Below, one piece after another: positions 1-8,974 of a DNA stretch of 37,301 bases. Numbering within the stretch: the first letter of the stretch is position 1; each line of letters begins with the position of its first letter. This DNA comes from Mageeibacillus sp. UBA4314 (GTDB lineage: Bacteria; Bacillota; Clostridia; Saccharofermentanales; Saccharofermentanaceae): NCBI GenBank assembly GCA_002394605.1, contig DGUI01000045.1, positions 1 through 37,301 of the forward strand, in the 5' to 3' direction. The notes beneath the pieces are model-generated. The model had not been told where the DNA came from. It did not search any database and worked only from the letters and a program-made list of their open reading frames with translations. Made by a program: the position numbers and the translations under genes.

Positions 1-1473
1 AACATCTGGAACCAGTATCAGTGTATGGTTACGTTCAACCTCTCACGTTCAGCTTCTTACTTCGAGTCCGGCATCGGTCGTGGCATGGGCTTCAGAGATT
101 CCAACCAGGATGTATTGGGATTCGTTCATCAGATCCCTGACCGTGCAAGACAGAGACTTATCGATATCGCTTCCACACAGATGCCTGACGGCGGATGCTA
201 TCACCAGTATCAGCCCCTTACAAAGAAGGGTAACTCCGATATCGGTGGTGACTTCTCTGATGACCCGCTCTGGATGATCCTCTCCGTTGCAGCATACATC
301 AAGGAGACAGGCGACTGGTCGATCCTCGATGTACAGGTTCCTTATGATAACGACGAGTCACTCGCTAAGCCGATGCTCGATCACCTTACAGTATCGTTCT
401 ATCATATCGTCAACAACCTTGGTCCTCACGGGCTGCCTCTTGCAATGAGAGCTGACTGGAACGACTGCATCAACCTGTCATGCTTCTCGGATACACCCGG
501 TGAATCATTCCAGACATACACGAATCCCAAGTTCAAGGCTGAAGGCGGCTACTCAAAGATCGCTGAGTCTGTATTCGTAGCAACTCTCTTCACATACACG
601 GGACCTGCTTATGTCGGTATCCTCGAGCATCTTGGCAAGACTGAAGAAGCTGCTAAGGCTCAGGCTGAGATCGACAAGATGAAGAAGAATGTCATGGAGT
701 CCGCTTTCGACGGCGAGTGGTTCCTCAGAGCTTACGATGCAAACGGTGAGAAGATGGGTTCACATGAGTGTGAAGAAGGTAAGATCTTCATCGAACCTCA
801 GGGTTTCGCTGTTATGTCCGAGATCGGTAAGGATGTCGGAGCTGATATCAAGACACTTAACTCCATCGACAAGTACCTCAACTGTGAGTTCGGTCTTGTC
901 CTCAATAACCCTGCATTCACAAAGTACTACATCCAGTATGGTGAGATCTCCACATATCCGGGCGGATACAAGGAGAACGCAGGTATCTTCACTCACAACA
1001 ATGCGTGGATCATCTGTGCTGAGGCTTATGCCGGAAGAGGTGAGAAGGCCTTCGAGTACTATTCCAAGATCGCTCCTGCATTCACAGAGGAGACATCCGA
1101 TATCCATAAGACTGAGCCGTATGTCTATGGTCAGATGATCGGCGGCAAGGATGCCAAGAACTTCGGTCAGGGCAAGAACAGCTGGCTCACAGGTACGGCT
1201 GCATGGAACATGGTTGCTATCTCACAGTACATCCTCGGCGTTAAGCCTGAGTTTGACGGTCTGAGAGTAGATCCTTCCATCCCTGCTGCATGGGACGGCT
1301 TCACAGCTACTCGTCAGTTCAGAGGCGATACCTATGAGATCGTCATCAAGAACCCTGATCATGTCAACAAGGGTGTTAAGAGCCTTACCGTTGATGGTGT
1401 TGCTGTTGACGGCTGTATCGTTCCTGTTGCAGGCGACGGCAAGACACATAAGGTCGAAGTAACTCTCGGCTGA
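1..1473 (+). CDS. Cellobiose phosphorylase, GH94 (5' end outside window)
   Basis: This is the C-terminal ~490 residues of a GH94 phosphorylase, an intracellular enzyme that splits cellobiose with phosphate into glucose 1-phosphate and glucose. The frame is open from base 1 (first residues NIWNQYQCMVTFN), so the Met at 25 is internal and the true start lies upstream. The opening segment with SRSASYFESGIGRG and GFRDSNQD is characteristic of cellobiose phosphorylases. RADWNDCIN near base 450 carries the conserved Asp of the GH94 active site. Full-length relatives have about 800 residues, so roughly 40% is missing. A strong terminator follows. A cellodextrin phosphorylase lies downstream, which supports a cellulose-oligomer role. 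GH94 members also act on laminaribiose or chitobiose; cellobiose is favoured by sequence resemblance from memory, not by alignment. Confidence 0.9.
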   Translation, partial: NIWNQYQCMVTFNLSRSASYFESGIGRGMGFRDSNQDVLGFVHQIPDRARQRLIDIASTQMPDGGCYHQYQPLTKKGNSDIGGDFSDDPLWMILSVAAYIKETGDWSILDVQVPYDNDESLAKPMLDHLTVSFYHIVNNLGPHGLPLAMRADWNDCINLSCFSDTPGESFQTYTNPKFKAEGGYSKIAESVFVATLFTYTGPAYVGILEHLGKTEEAAKAQAEIDKMKKNVMESAFDGEWFLRAYDANGEKMGSHECEEGKIFIEPQGFAVMSEIGKDVGADIKTLNSIDKYLNCEFGLVLNNPAFTKYYIQYGEISTYPGGYKENAGIFTHNNAWIICAEAYAGRGEKAFEYYSKIAPAFTEETSDIHKTEPYVYGQMIGGKDAKNFGQGKNSWLTGTAAWNMVAISQYILGVKPEFDGLRVDPSIPAAWDGFTATRQFRGDTYEIVIKNPDHVNKGVKSLTVDGVAVDGCIVPVAGDGKTHKVEVTLG

Positions 1474-1494
1474 TCTTATAGAATTAAGACCGTT

Positions 1495-1524
1495 AGGAGA
1501 CTGCCCCCGGGCAGTCTCCTTTTT
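1495..1524 (+). terminator. Rho-independent terminator after cellobiose phosphorylase
   Basis: An 11-bp perfect stem, AGGAGACTGCC pairing with GGCAGTCTCCT, has a 4-nt loop (CCCG). It is followed directly by TTTTT. It lies 21 bases after the stop codon. Confidence 0.93.
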
Positions 1525-1590
1525 CGTGCAAGAAAACAATGCGAAATGTGGAGGAAATGTGAAATAATTATGTCCGATATTTAAACAATG

Positions 1591-1599
1591 TGATATAAT
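1591..1599 (+). promoter_or_regulatory. Extended -10 promoter of the decayed GGDEF gene
   Basis: TGATATAAT matches an extended -10 element (TGnTATAAT). No good -35 hexamer is present at 16-18 bp. A strong ribosome binding site (AGGGGGAGG, about 1616-1624) precedes the ATG at 1633. The expression signals of the pseudogene therefore look intact. Confidence 0.5.
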
Positions 1600-1632
1600 T
1601 GTTGGGTATCTAATTAGGGGGAGGATCAAATT

Positions 1633-1913
1633 ATGGCACGTAAGAAGATCGGACTGTTCATGAGCGAGATCACGCAGTACTTCCAGAGATCATGCGCTGA
1701 AGACGTTGTCCGGTGTACTTGAATCGTGCCTCAACGAGGATGAGATCTGCGCCAGGTTTGGCGGTGATGAATTCTCTGCCGTACCAGGTACATGCGAGCA
1801 TCGGCGTATGCGATCTCAAGGGTGGAGATACCAAGCATATCTTTGCATGCATGCAGGTTGCCGATGAGAGAATGTATGTGAATAAGAGGAATTACAAGAA
1901 ATCTCGGAGATGA
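1633..1913 (+). pseudogene. Remnant of a sensor-GGDEF (diguanylate cyclase) gene
   Basis: Three pieces of one gene are visible in three frames. Frame 1 from ATG 1633 reads MARKKIGLFMSEITQYFQ, like the start of LacI-type periplasmic-binding sensors fused to GGDEF domains in Clostridia, and stops at 1720-1722. Frame 2, about 1688-1790, reads HALKTLSGVLES then ARFGGDEFSAV, the GGDEF signature at 1751-1774. Frame 3, about 1792-1913, reads ASIGVCDLKGGD then VADERMYVNKRNYKKSRR, the typical end of a GGDEF domain. Most of the gene, including the sensor domain and the middle of the GGDEF domain, has been deleted. An intact GGDEF domain alone has ~160 residues. No functional cyclase can be made. The promoter and ribosome binding site survive, so transcription may continue toward the phosphorylase gene. 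Confidence 0.88.
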
Positions 1914-1926
1914 GCCCTGTCCACCT

Positions 1927-1954
1927 TTCACAAACCATATTTATATAATATAAT
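1927..1954 (+). promoter_or_regulatory. Promoter of the cellodextrin phosphorylase operon
   Basis: TTCACA (1927-1932) and TATAAT (1949-1954) are separated by 16 bp. A second overlapping TATAAT sits at 1944-1949. CGGAGG at about 1971-1976 precedes the ATG at 1984. No CcpA-type palindrome was recognised here. Confidence 0.6.
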
Positions 1955-1983
1955 GAAGGAACATTTCCCTCGGAGGTATTCAT

Positions 1984-4900
1984 ATGGTCATCAGAAGTGA
2001 ACTTGCAAGAGGACAGAAGGTTAGTGCCCAGGATTATCTGGCATCCGTTTTCCCTGATATTAAGTTGAATGGAGGCATTTCCGCACAGTATGCGGGTTTT
2101 GCCGGGAAACCTACGGTTATCGGTGTGACGGGTCTAGATTATGATTCCCCGTTCGTATCCGTACTGCTGGATAATGAGGCTCTTGCCGGCTTATGGGATG
2201 AGTACCTTCCCGGACATAATATACTTATTACGACTGACGGAGCCATCAGGATCTTCACTGATAAGGATGGCAAGTCTTCCGAGATCACCGGAGCTGACAG
2301 CTATAAGGCTGTCATCAGTGACGAGATAGCTAAGGCTAAGTATTGGGGCGGTATCCTCAATGAGAAGGGTGAACTTATCGCAGACCCTGCATCACCTGTT
2401 CCGGGTCCCCATTACTATACGAATATGCTCATAGGTAACAGAATGGGATATAGGAAGCCTTTGCAGAGTACGCCTAAGAGTGCCGTTAACGCATTGGGTG
2501 GCGGATGCTTCAGAGCTCACGCCGATACTCAGGTGCTTGGTACAAGATGGGATTATCTGCCAGAGGAGAATGGTTTCCCCGCCAACAGGCAGTTCTATCT
2601 TACTGAGAACGGCAAGAAGATCTTCTATTCCGGTGACGCCAAGGCAGCAGGTCTGAAGAAGATACAGACGACTCATTCGCAGAACAGGACCATCATCGAA
2701 TACGAGATGGAAGACGGTCTTAAGATCAGGAGGACCATCTTTATCGTTCCCCAGCATGAAGGTCTCCCTCTGGCAATGGAGGCACAGAAGATCGACATCG
2801 AGAACACCGGTTCTGCTGACAGGAAGCTGAGGATCGTATATACAGGCATGTTCGGAACATCAGCTCCTCATGCCCTCAGGGAAGACGTTATCTTCACGAC
2901 GGTTATCACACAGAGTGAAGTGTTCTTTGATGAGAATGACGGACTTCTTGCCATCGGATTCAATCCTAACCCCAAGTGGCAGAAGGGTAATATCAGATAT
3001 AACGTTCTCCTCGTTCATGAAGACGGCAAGGTCATCATGCCGCAGGAGTACTGTGCAAGATATAGTGATTTCGTAGGATCCGGAACGCTGGATAACCCCG
3101 AATACATCAGCCACCTTGCAAACAAGCCTTCACGCAAGGGCCCCGGATTCTTTGCCCTCGCTACTGAGTTTACGGTAAAGGCAGGCGGCAAGGTAAGAGC
3201 AGACGATCTTACATGTCTGTCTTCTGATGCTGTTAATGATGATTATGAAGTGGATGTCACAATGCAGGAAGAACTTGCAAGAGTCATCGACAGATACTCT
3301 GATATCAACGCCATCGAAGAAGATCTTACAAAGGTGATCGAGTTTGCAAGGAATTATTCCGGTTATATGCAGATCGAACATGAGGACAAGGATTTTGAGG
3401 CATATGTTAACAACAACCTGCCTTTCCAGGTCTTCTACCAGACATTCGTTTCCAGGTCTCTTGACTGGACACAGAAGGGCTACAGGGAGATCGGATTCCG
3501 TGAGATCCAGGATATCTTTGCATCCATGTATTATATGGCCGGCATGAACCAGACGGATTTCGTCAAGAAACTCCTGAGAGAGTGGAGTGAGAATGTCTTT
3601 GAGGATGGTTATGCCAATCATAACTTCTACTGGGTAGGCAAGGAGCCCGGCTGGTGGTCAGATGATGCACTCTGGCTGCTTCAGGCACTCGACAGATATG
3701 TTGGCCTTACAGGTGATTATGACTTCCTGACAGAGCAGTTTAAGATCGCCGGTACAGGTACGGTCGAGATCAGGGAAGGAAGAGCTCCCGGCGAGAATGA
3801 CGGTTCCAGGACAAGAACGCTCCTTGAGACGATCAAGGCCATCATTACATATTCTGCAAAGATATCCGTAGGTAAGCACGGCATACCGCTGATCGACAGG
3901 GCAGACTGGAATGACTGTCTCCGTGTGGATCCCGATTGTATCGGAGGTGCAGATAAGATCGCCGCATACAAGGAGCAGCTTGCCAAGTCCGGCAAGGCCT
4001 ATGGCGAGGTTCCTTTTGAATCTGAATATTCAGAATCCGTCATGAACGGATTCCTGCTGAAGGTTGCAGTGGATGCAGCGATCGGCATGTTCAGGCATTT
4101 CGGTGATGATGCTTATGTGACAGAGCTGACAGAACTGTCAGCAAAGCTCAAGAAGGAACTCAATGACTATGCATGGAAGAATGACTTCTTTGCAAGAGTC
4201 CTCTTCAACAGGAAGGATAAGCCCGAGCTCGAGTATCTCGGTGCTGCAGGCGATAATCTCCAGGTTGAGGATGCTCCGGGATCATACTTCCTCAACACAT
4301 TCTCATGGTCACTTCTTGCAGAATGTGCAAGCGAGTCACAGATCACTTCGATGCTCGATTCCATGGATAATTACCTTAAGTCACCTTATGGATACAGACT
4401 TTGTTCCACAGTTGATTATCCCAAGATCGCGCCTAAGATCGACGTAGCTCTCTACTATCCCGGAGACCGTGAGAACGGCGGTGTATTCAAGCATGCCAAT
4501 ATGATGGCTGCAGCAGCTATGCTCAAGGCAGCCAAGAGCGTGGATGATATTGCTCTTGCAAAGCGTCTTGCTGATACGGCATACTGGATCATTGACGTTA
4601 TCCTCCCGTTCCGCACATTGAAGTCACCTTTCACGACCTGCGGCAACCCCAGGTGGTGCACACAGTATAACAACAGCGATTCAGGCGAGAACATCGGACC
4701 TACCTTGTCAGGTACTTCCACATGGCTCCTGCTCTGCCTGTTCTCCTGCTTCGGCATCCAGCCCACTGCTGATGCTCTTGTTGTTGAACCTCTCCTCCGT
4801 GAGAACGAGACGACGATGAAGGTCAGACTGCAGGCAGTAGGCGCTGTATATGAGATTAAGATCAGCAAGCCTGAAGGCTTCAAGAGAACAAAGGAAGGCG

Positions 4901-4992
4901 TCACTGTTATCTGCGACGGCAAGGAGGTTACAGGAACTTCAGTTCCCGTATTTACTGACGGCGGCGTACACAAAGTCGAGGTCAGATTCTGA
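1984..4992 (+). CDS. Cellodextrin phosphorylase, GH94
   Basis: A 1002-residue cytoplasmic GH94 enzyme that should phosphorolyse cellodextrins from the non-reducing end, giving glucose 1-phosphate and a shortened chain. Its length fits cellodextrin phosphorylases (~980-1000) rather than cellobiose phosphorylases (~810). Segments such as PGPHYYTNMLIGNRMGYRK, ENGFPANRQFYL, QKGYREIGFREIQDIFASMYY and GENIGPTLSGT resemble the C. thermocellum enzyme as recalled. The conserved active-site segment DWND is at residues 641-644. No signal peptide is present. It has its own promoter, and its stop codon overlaps the start of the bcp gene by one base (TGATG), so the two are translationally coupled. Together with the upstream enzyme it completes ATP-saving breakdown of cellulose oligomers. 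Exact chain-length preference is inferred. Confidence 0.92.
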   Translation: MVIRSELARGQKVSAQDYLASVFPDIKLNGGISAQYAGFAGKPTVIGVTGLDYDSPFVSVLLDNEALAGLWDEYLPGHNILITTDGAIRIFTDKDGKSSEITGADSYKAVISDEIAKAKYWGGILNEKGELIADPASPVPGPHYYTNMLIGNRMGYRKPLQSTPKSAVNALGGGCFRAHADTQVLGTRWDYLPEENGFPANRQFYLTENGKKIFYSGDAKAAGLKKIQTTHSQNRTIIEYEMEDGLKIRRTIFIVPQHEGLPLAMEAQKIDIENTGSADRKLRIVYTGMFGTSAPHALREDVIFTTVITQSEVFFDENDGLLAIGFNPNPKWQKGNIRYNVLLVHEDGKVIMPQEYCARYSDFVGSGTLDNPEYISHLANKPSRKGPGFFALATEFTVKAGGKVRADDLTCLSSDAVNDDYEVDVTMQEELARVIDRYSDINAIEEDLTKVIEFARNYSGYMQIEHEDKDFEAYVNNNLPFQVFYQTFVSRSLDWTQKGYREIGFREIQDIFASMYYMAGMNQTDFVKKLLREWSENVFEDGYANHNFYWVGKEPGWWSDDALWLLQALDRYVGLTGDYDFLTEQFKIAGTGTVEIREGRAPGENDGSRTRTLLETIKAIITYSAKISVGKHGIPLIDRADWNDCLRVDPDCIGGADKIAAYKEQLAKSGKAYGEVPFESEYSESVMNGFLLKVAVDAAIGMFRHFGDDAYVTELTELSAKLKKELNDYAWKNDFFARVLFNRKDKPELEYLGAAGDNLQVEDAPGSYFLNTFSWSLLAECASESQITSMLDSMDNYLKSPYGYRLCSTVDYPKIAPKIDVALYYPGDRENGGVFKHANMMAAAAMLKAAKSVDDIALAKRLADTAYWIIDVILPFRTLKSPFTTCGNPRWCTQYNNSDSGENIGPTLSGTSTWLLLCLFSCFGIQPTADALVVEPLLRENETTMKVRLQAVGAVYEIKISKPEGFKRTKEGVTVICDGKEVTGTSVPVFTDGGVHKVEVRF

Positions 4993-5444
4993 TGCTGGAA
5001 GCCGGCACAAAAGCTCCGTCTTTTGAACTCCCTGATCAGAACGGGGAAATGCACAAACTTGAAGATTACCTTGGGAAGAGAGTCATTCTGTACTTCTATC
5101 CCAAGGCGATGACTTCAGGCTGTACGAAGCAGGCCTGCGGTTACGGTGAACACTATCCTTCTTTTATCGAGAAAGGAGCGGTAGTACTCGGCGTCAGCAG
5201 GGATCTGCCCGCATCTCTTAAGAAGTTCGAAGAGAAATACAACCTCCCGTTCACGTTGCTTTCAGATCCTGATAAGAGCGTACATATGCTCTATGATGTC
5301 TGGAAGGAGAAGAAGAACTACGGCAAGGTCTCAATGGGAGTCGTACGGACGACATACCTGATCAGCGAGGACGGAGTGATACTCCGTGCAAACGATAAGG
5401 TTAAGGCTGCAGAAGATCCGGAGAAGATGTTAGAACAGTTGTAA
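4992..5444 (+). CDS. bcp: Thiol peroxidase, Bcp/PrxQ-type peroxiredoxin
   Basis: A 150-residue cytoplasmic peroxiredoxin that reduces H2O2 and organic peroxides, normally with thioredoxin. The peroxidatic motif PxxxTxxC is P37-KAM-T41-SG-C44. A second Cys, C49, lies five residues on, as in the Bcp subfamily that forms an intramolecular disulfide. Length is typical. The start overlaps the stop of the cellodextrin phosphorylase by one base, so its expression is tied to sugar-phosphorylase expression. The next gene begins two bases after its stop. The functional reason for this pairing is not evident. Confidence 0.93.
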   Translation: MLEAGTKAPSFELPDQNGEMHKLEDYLGKRVILYFYPKAMTSGCTKQACGYGEHYPSFIEKGAVVLGVSRDLPASLKKFEEKYNLPFTLLSDPDKSVHMLYDVWKEKKNYGKVSMGVVRTTYLISEDGVILRANDKVKAAEDPEKMLEQL

Positions 5445-5445
5445 G

Positions 5446-6930
5446 ATGCGGACTGACGGTAATGCCTTAAGGCTTGTTACACTGCTGTATATCTATGTTC
5501 CCGTCGTGATATTTGTCGCGGGAATGACGGCCTGGTATGTGAGTTCCGTTGCTTTGGTGATAACAGGGATCTCTTTTTACAAAATGATGAAGGATCTTGA
5601 TTCCGCCCGTCAAAGCGGTGCGGCAGTCATATCGCGTCCTGTCCTGATCCTGCTCATACTGCTGATAACCGTAGTTGCTGTCATGCTCGGATTTGGCGGA
5701 CTCATGGGACAGGCAGACGACTGGAACAAACATAATGCTCTTCTTCACGATCTCATCGAAAAAGACTGGCCTGTAATGTACACATCGAAGGAAAGTGCAA
5801 TGCTCACATATTACGTTGGGCAGTATCTTGTTCCGGCGGTCGCAGGCAAGATCGCAGGCTTTGGGGCTGGCAACCTTGTCATGGCATTATGGGGCATCGC
5901 AGGTCTTATCCTCGTCTACATCAATCTGGTCCGTATAGTTAAGGCGGACACGACTCTCAAACAGATATGCTGCCTCGTAATACTCATTATGTTCAGCGGT
6001 GCCCTCATACTAGCCCAGGGTACGGCAGCACTGATCTTCAGCGACCGTCTGGTCCCTTTCTCCCAGAAATGGCTGATGGCAGGTGAAATGAGCCTTCAAT
6101 ACAGGAGCAATGCCGTGATGCTCAGGTGGGTATATCCGCAGATAATAACCATATGGCTCATATGTCTCATGTTCTATGAGCACAGGAGAGATATCAGATA
6201 CTACGTCATTCTCCTTATCCCATCCCTTCTGTTCGGAGCGTTTTCAACAGTCTTTCTTGCCGGATCAGCAATCGTTTTGGCAGTGGCTGAACTTATCAGG
6301 TCTAACTCACGGAAGCAGACCGTTAAGGAGATATTCTCACTTAGCAATATCGGGATGACCCTAAGCCTTGGTATCATACTGGTATTCTATCTGCTTGGTT
6401 TTCTCCTGACTCCGAAGCCGCAGAGCCTGGGATTCTCCCTGATCAGTATCAGTGCATCGAATATCGTTTTGATCCTCGTGTTTGACGTGTTTATGTTCGG
6501 AATATATGTGATGCTTACTTTCGCTGAGCACAAGAGGGATGTCCTGTTCTACTGCACTTTCATCTTCCTTGCATTTCTACCTTTCTTCAAGATGGGTGAT
6601 TACAATGACCTTGTCATTGGAATGTCTGTCCCTGCATTGTTCTTTGTAATGGTGTTCGTTATGGAGACGCTGAATGCTGACGGTAAAAGGAAGGGTGCAA
6701 AGGCAAGGTGCGCGCTGATCGTATTATTCCTTCTCATAGGCGCATGGTATCCGGTACAGGAATTCAGGGAATCGTTTTATCTCACATCGATAGGCGGCGG
6801 TATCGAGGACAATTTTAAGACCTTCGAAAGGTTTACCGACAGGACATCAGATGAGAAGATTGATCTGGTGTATAACTATTTCACATACGATCCGGAAGAC
6901 TCATTGTTCTATAGATATCTGGCCCGGTAG
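5446..6930 (+). CDS. Polytopic membrane protein, unknown (GT-C-like?)
   Basis: A 494-residue protein with about 10-12 hydrophobic segments, for example residues 9-40, 64-88, 140-165, 172-195 and 240-285. A polar loop after the third segment contains QADDWNKHNALLHDLI and then WPVMY. An acidic, aromatic first large loop is a feature of GT-C glycosyltransferases and related O-antigen/Wzy-like proteins, but no specific family was recognised. The C-terminus, about residues 440-494, is soluble and charged. It begins two bases after the bcp stop and is probably the last gene of the phosphorylase-bcp unit. It could be a polysaccharide or teichoic-acid-type enzyme, or something unrelated. The gene is intact. 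Confidence 0.75.
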   Translation: MRTDGNALRLVTLLYIYVPVVIFVAGMTAWYVSSVALVITGISFYKMMKDLDSARQSGAAVISRPVLILLILLITVVAVMLGFGGLMGQADDWNKHNALLHDLIEKDWPVMYTSKESAMLTYYVGQYLVPAVAGKIAGFGAGNLVMALWGIAGLILVYINLVRIVKADTTLKQICCLVILIMFSGALILAQGTAALIFSDRLVPFSQKWLMAGEMSLQYRSNAVMLRWVYPQIITIWLICLMFYEHRRDIRYYVILLIPSLLFGAFSTVFLAGSAIVLAVAELIRSNSRKQTVKEIFSLSNIGMTLSLGIILVFYLLGFLLTPKPQSLGFSLISISASNIVLILVFDVFMFGIYVMLTFAEHKRDVLFYCTFIFLAFLPFFKMGDYNDLVIGMSVPALFFVMVFVMETLNADGKRKGAKARCALIVLFLLIGAWYPVQEFRESFYLTSIGGGIEDNFKTFERFTDRTSDEKIDLVYNYFTYDPEDSLFYRYLAR

Positions 6931-6950
6931 GATCACATGACTCCTTCATA

Positions 6951-6979
6951 TTGACTTCGCAGCGCAAACCAAGTAAAAT
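6951..6979 (+). promoter_or_regulatory. Sigma-A promoter of the ligase/amidotransferase trio
   Basis: TTGACT (6951-6956) and TAAAAT (6974-6979) are spaced by exactly 17 bp. The next gene starts about 57 bases after the -10. It separates the trio from the phosphorylase operon. Confidence 0.75.
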
Positions 6980-7036
6980 ATACAAAACCTATCAAACATA
7001 TAGACTTTATTAACAATAAGCAGGGAGGTGCCGGAG

Positions 7037-8224
7037 ATGCGTATCGAACCGAGGCGTGACATCGCAGATATCTTATTCTCCGGCAAGTTCGGACTCGAGG
7101 AGGAGTCTTTGAGGCTGACTCTGTCAGGACACCTCGCTTCAAGCGACCATCCTTTCGAAGATGCCGTACATATGTCCAAGGATTTTTGCGAGAGCCAGCT
7201 CGAGATCATTACTGACCCGCATACGGGCATAGAGGAGCTCTACAGTGACATAAAGACTCTCAGGAGGGAAGCAAACGTGATCCTGCATAGGCGGGGGGAG
7301 ATACTCAATGATTCTTCCAATCCTCCGCCGTCTGTTGATCCTGATGAGGCACGGATCGCCGTCTTTGAAGGTGAAGACAGCATCAAGACGGAGTACCGCA
7401 GATACCTTTGCGGTAAATACGGCAAACACAGGATGCTGCTGTCCGGGATCCATTTCAATATGTCCTTTGATGAAGCTGTGTTTGAGTTAAGTGAATTGAA
7501 GGGCCAGGACAGGGACGGGATATATCTTGATGTCGCTTTAAAAACACTTAAGTACAGCTGGTTAATCACATATCTTACGGCTGCCAGTCCCAAGGGGGAT
7601 AAGGCATCGGTAAGGTGCAGCAGCGACGGGTATTGGAATGATTTTACCCCTATACTCGACTATTCATCGCTGGATGGTTATGTTGATTCGATAAGGCATT
7701 ATGAGAAAACCGGGCAGATCTATAATCCGTGGGAACTCTACATACCCGTCAGGTTAAAGCCGTACGGGAAGAATACACTTGATAACCTTAAGAATGGCAT
7801 AAGCCATATCGAACTGCGCATGTTTGACATTAATCCTGCGGATGAAGCAGGTATACGTATTGAGGATCTTAAGTTTGCACAGCTCCTTCTTATCTACTTC
7901 CTTATGACTGATCCGGTCAAGGCAGATAAGGATGTTCAGGAAGGCGCCGTCAGGAATATGAAGCAGGCTGCTTTGCTCGATGACACTTCAGTTTTTATTG
8001 AATCAGGTAACATCAGGATCCCGATCCGCGAGGCGGCCCTAATGGAGCTGGCCATGATGGAATACGCATTTGACGGGATAGATGGTCATGATATCAGCAG
8101 TATCATCGGTTATCAGAGAAGCAAACTGCTCAGATACGGCGGCAGATACTGCTTCGGAGTCACATCTTCGAAGGAGGGGGCAACATGTGCGAATTATTCG
8201 GACTCTGTTCGGATCACCGTGTAG
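7037..8224 (+). CDS. GshA-like glutamate-cysteine ligase family protein
   Basis: A protein of 395 residues related to proteobacterial GshA and to the N-terminal half of GshAB. These enzymes join the gamma-carboxyl of glutamate to cysteine using ATP. The N-terminal KFGLEEESLRLTLSGHLA matches the ATP/metal-binding Gly-Leu-Glu-x-Glu-x-Leu-Arg motif of GshA. ESQLEIITDPHTG and the later HIELRMFDINP are the equivalent glutamate-rich strands. It is shorter than E. coli GshA (518) and has no ATP-grasp GshB domain, so glutathione is not expected from it alone. ATG 7037 is preferred over GTG 7028 because AGGGAGGT (7022-7029) is correctly spaced only for the ATG. The 3' end overlaps the next gene by 40 bases. 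The acceptor amine may not be cysteine. Confidence 0.8.
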   Translation: MRIEPRRDIADILFSGKFGLEEESLRLTLSGHLASSDHPFEDAVHMSKDFCESQLEIITDPHTGIEELYSDIKTLRREANVILHRRGEILNDSSNPPPSVDPDEARIAVFEGEDSIKTEYRRYLCGKYGKHRMLLSGIHFNMSFDEAVFELSELKGQDRDGIYLDVALKTLKYSWLITYLTAASPKGDKASVRCSSDGYWNDFTPILDYSSLDGYVDSIRHYEKTGQIYNPWELYIPVRLKPYGKNTLDNLKNGISHIELRMFDINPADEAGIRIEDLKFAQLLLIYFLMTDPVKADKDVQEGAVRNMKQAALLDDTSVFIESGNIRIPIREAALMELAMMEYAFDGIDGHDISSIIGYQRSKLLRYGGRYCFGVTSSKEGATCANYSDSVRITV

Positions 8225-8958
8225 AGATCAACCCGTTTCTCAGGACCTTTTTTGCGAGGGGGATAAACCATCCTCACGGGTGGGGTGTCGCCGATATCGA
8301 TAATTCCCATGTGAAGATAATCAAGGAGCCTGAAAATGCCGCAAAGAGTGAATTAGTCAGGATGCTGCTCGAAGAACCCGTAATAACGTGCACTTATCTG
8401 GCACACATCCGTTATGCGACTATCGGACATGTGGAATACGTTAACTGCCATCCCTTCTTTGCCTCTACAAGAAACGGCAGGAGGTTTACGCTTATACACA
8501 ACGGAACGATCTTTCATTCGGATCAGATGAATAAGTACATCAACAAGCAGAAGGGAGATACGGACAGTGAGAGGGTGCTTCTTTATTTCGCAGAGGAAGT
8601 AAATAACGGTGAGAGGGATGTGAGGAGAGAACTCACTTTCGATGAGAGGTTTGATCTGTACGGGAGGATCATCGGTGAGATCACACCGGGTAACAAGCTG
8701 AATCTCATCTTCTACGACGGGGATGCAATGTATGCGCACTCAAACTACAGGGATTCCCTGTACTACCGGGAGGAAGAAGGCACCACCATGATCGCTACTC
8801 AGCCGCTGACAGATGAACGGTGGAAGAAGATGCCGCTCAACAGGCTCATAGCGTTCAGGAACGGCAGGATGGTTGCTGAAGGACCAAAGCATAAGAACGA
8901 ATACAAGGTGAACAGTGAAGACATGAAGTATCTGTACGGCGAGTATTCTTGCCTGTGA
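8185..8958 (+). CDS. Class II glutamine amidotransferase-like hydrolase (YafJ/EgtC type)
   Basis: A 257-residue stand-alone Ntn-hydrolase domain. After Met removal, Cys2 of MCELFG becomes the N-terminal nucleophile. Other class II landmarks are HPHGWG (about residue 29), HIRYAT (about 74), NCHPFF and LIHNGTIF. No synthase domain is attached, as in YafJ and in EgtC. EgtC removes a gamma-glutamyl group in ergothioneine synthesis, so a gamma-glutamyl hydrolase activity is plausible. AAGGAGGGGG about 10 bases before the ATG is a very strong ribosome binding site, and it lies inside the upstream gene. Placement between two glutamate-cysteine-ligase-like genes suggests the three act on one gamma-glutamyl intermediate. 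That is inference. Confidence 0.87.
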   Translation: MCELFGLCSDHRVEINPFLRTFFARGINHPHGWGVADIDNSHVKIIKEPENAAKSELVRMLLEEPVITCTYLAHIRYATIGHVEYVNCHPFFASTRNGRRFTLIHNGTIFHSDQMNKYINKQKGDTDSERVLLYFAEEVNNGERDVRRELTFDERFDLYGRIIGEITPGNKLNLIFYDGDAMYAHSNYRDSLYYREEEGTTMIATQPLTDERWKKMPLNRLIAFRNGRMVAEGPKHKNEYKVNSEDMKYLYGEYSCL

Positions 8959-8974
8959 CCGGATCGGAGGAGTT

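Noticed and set aside
4455..5054. 199-codon open frame on the minus strand
   Set aside because: It lies opposite the cellodextrin phosphorylase and bcp genes, has no ribosome binding site and shows no recognisable domain.
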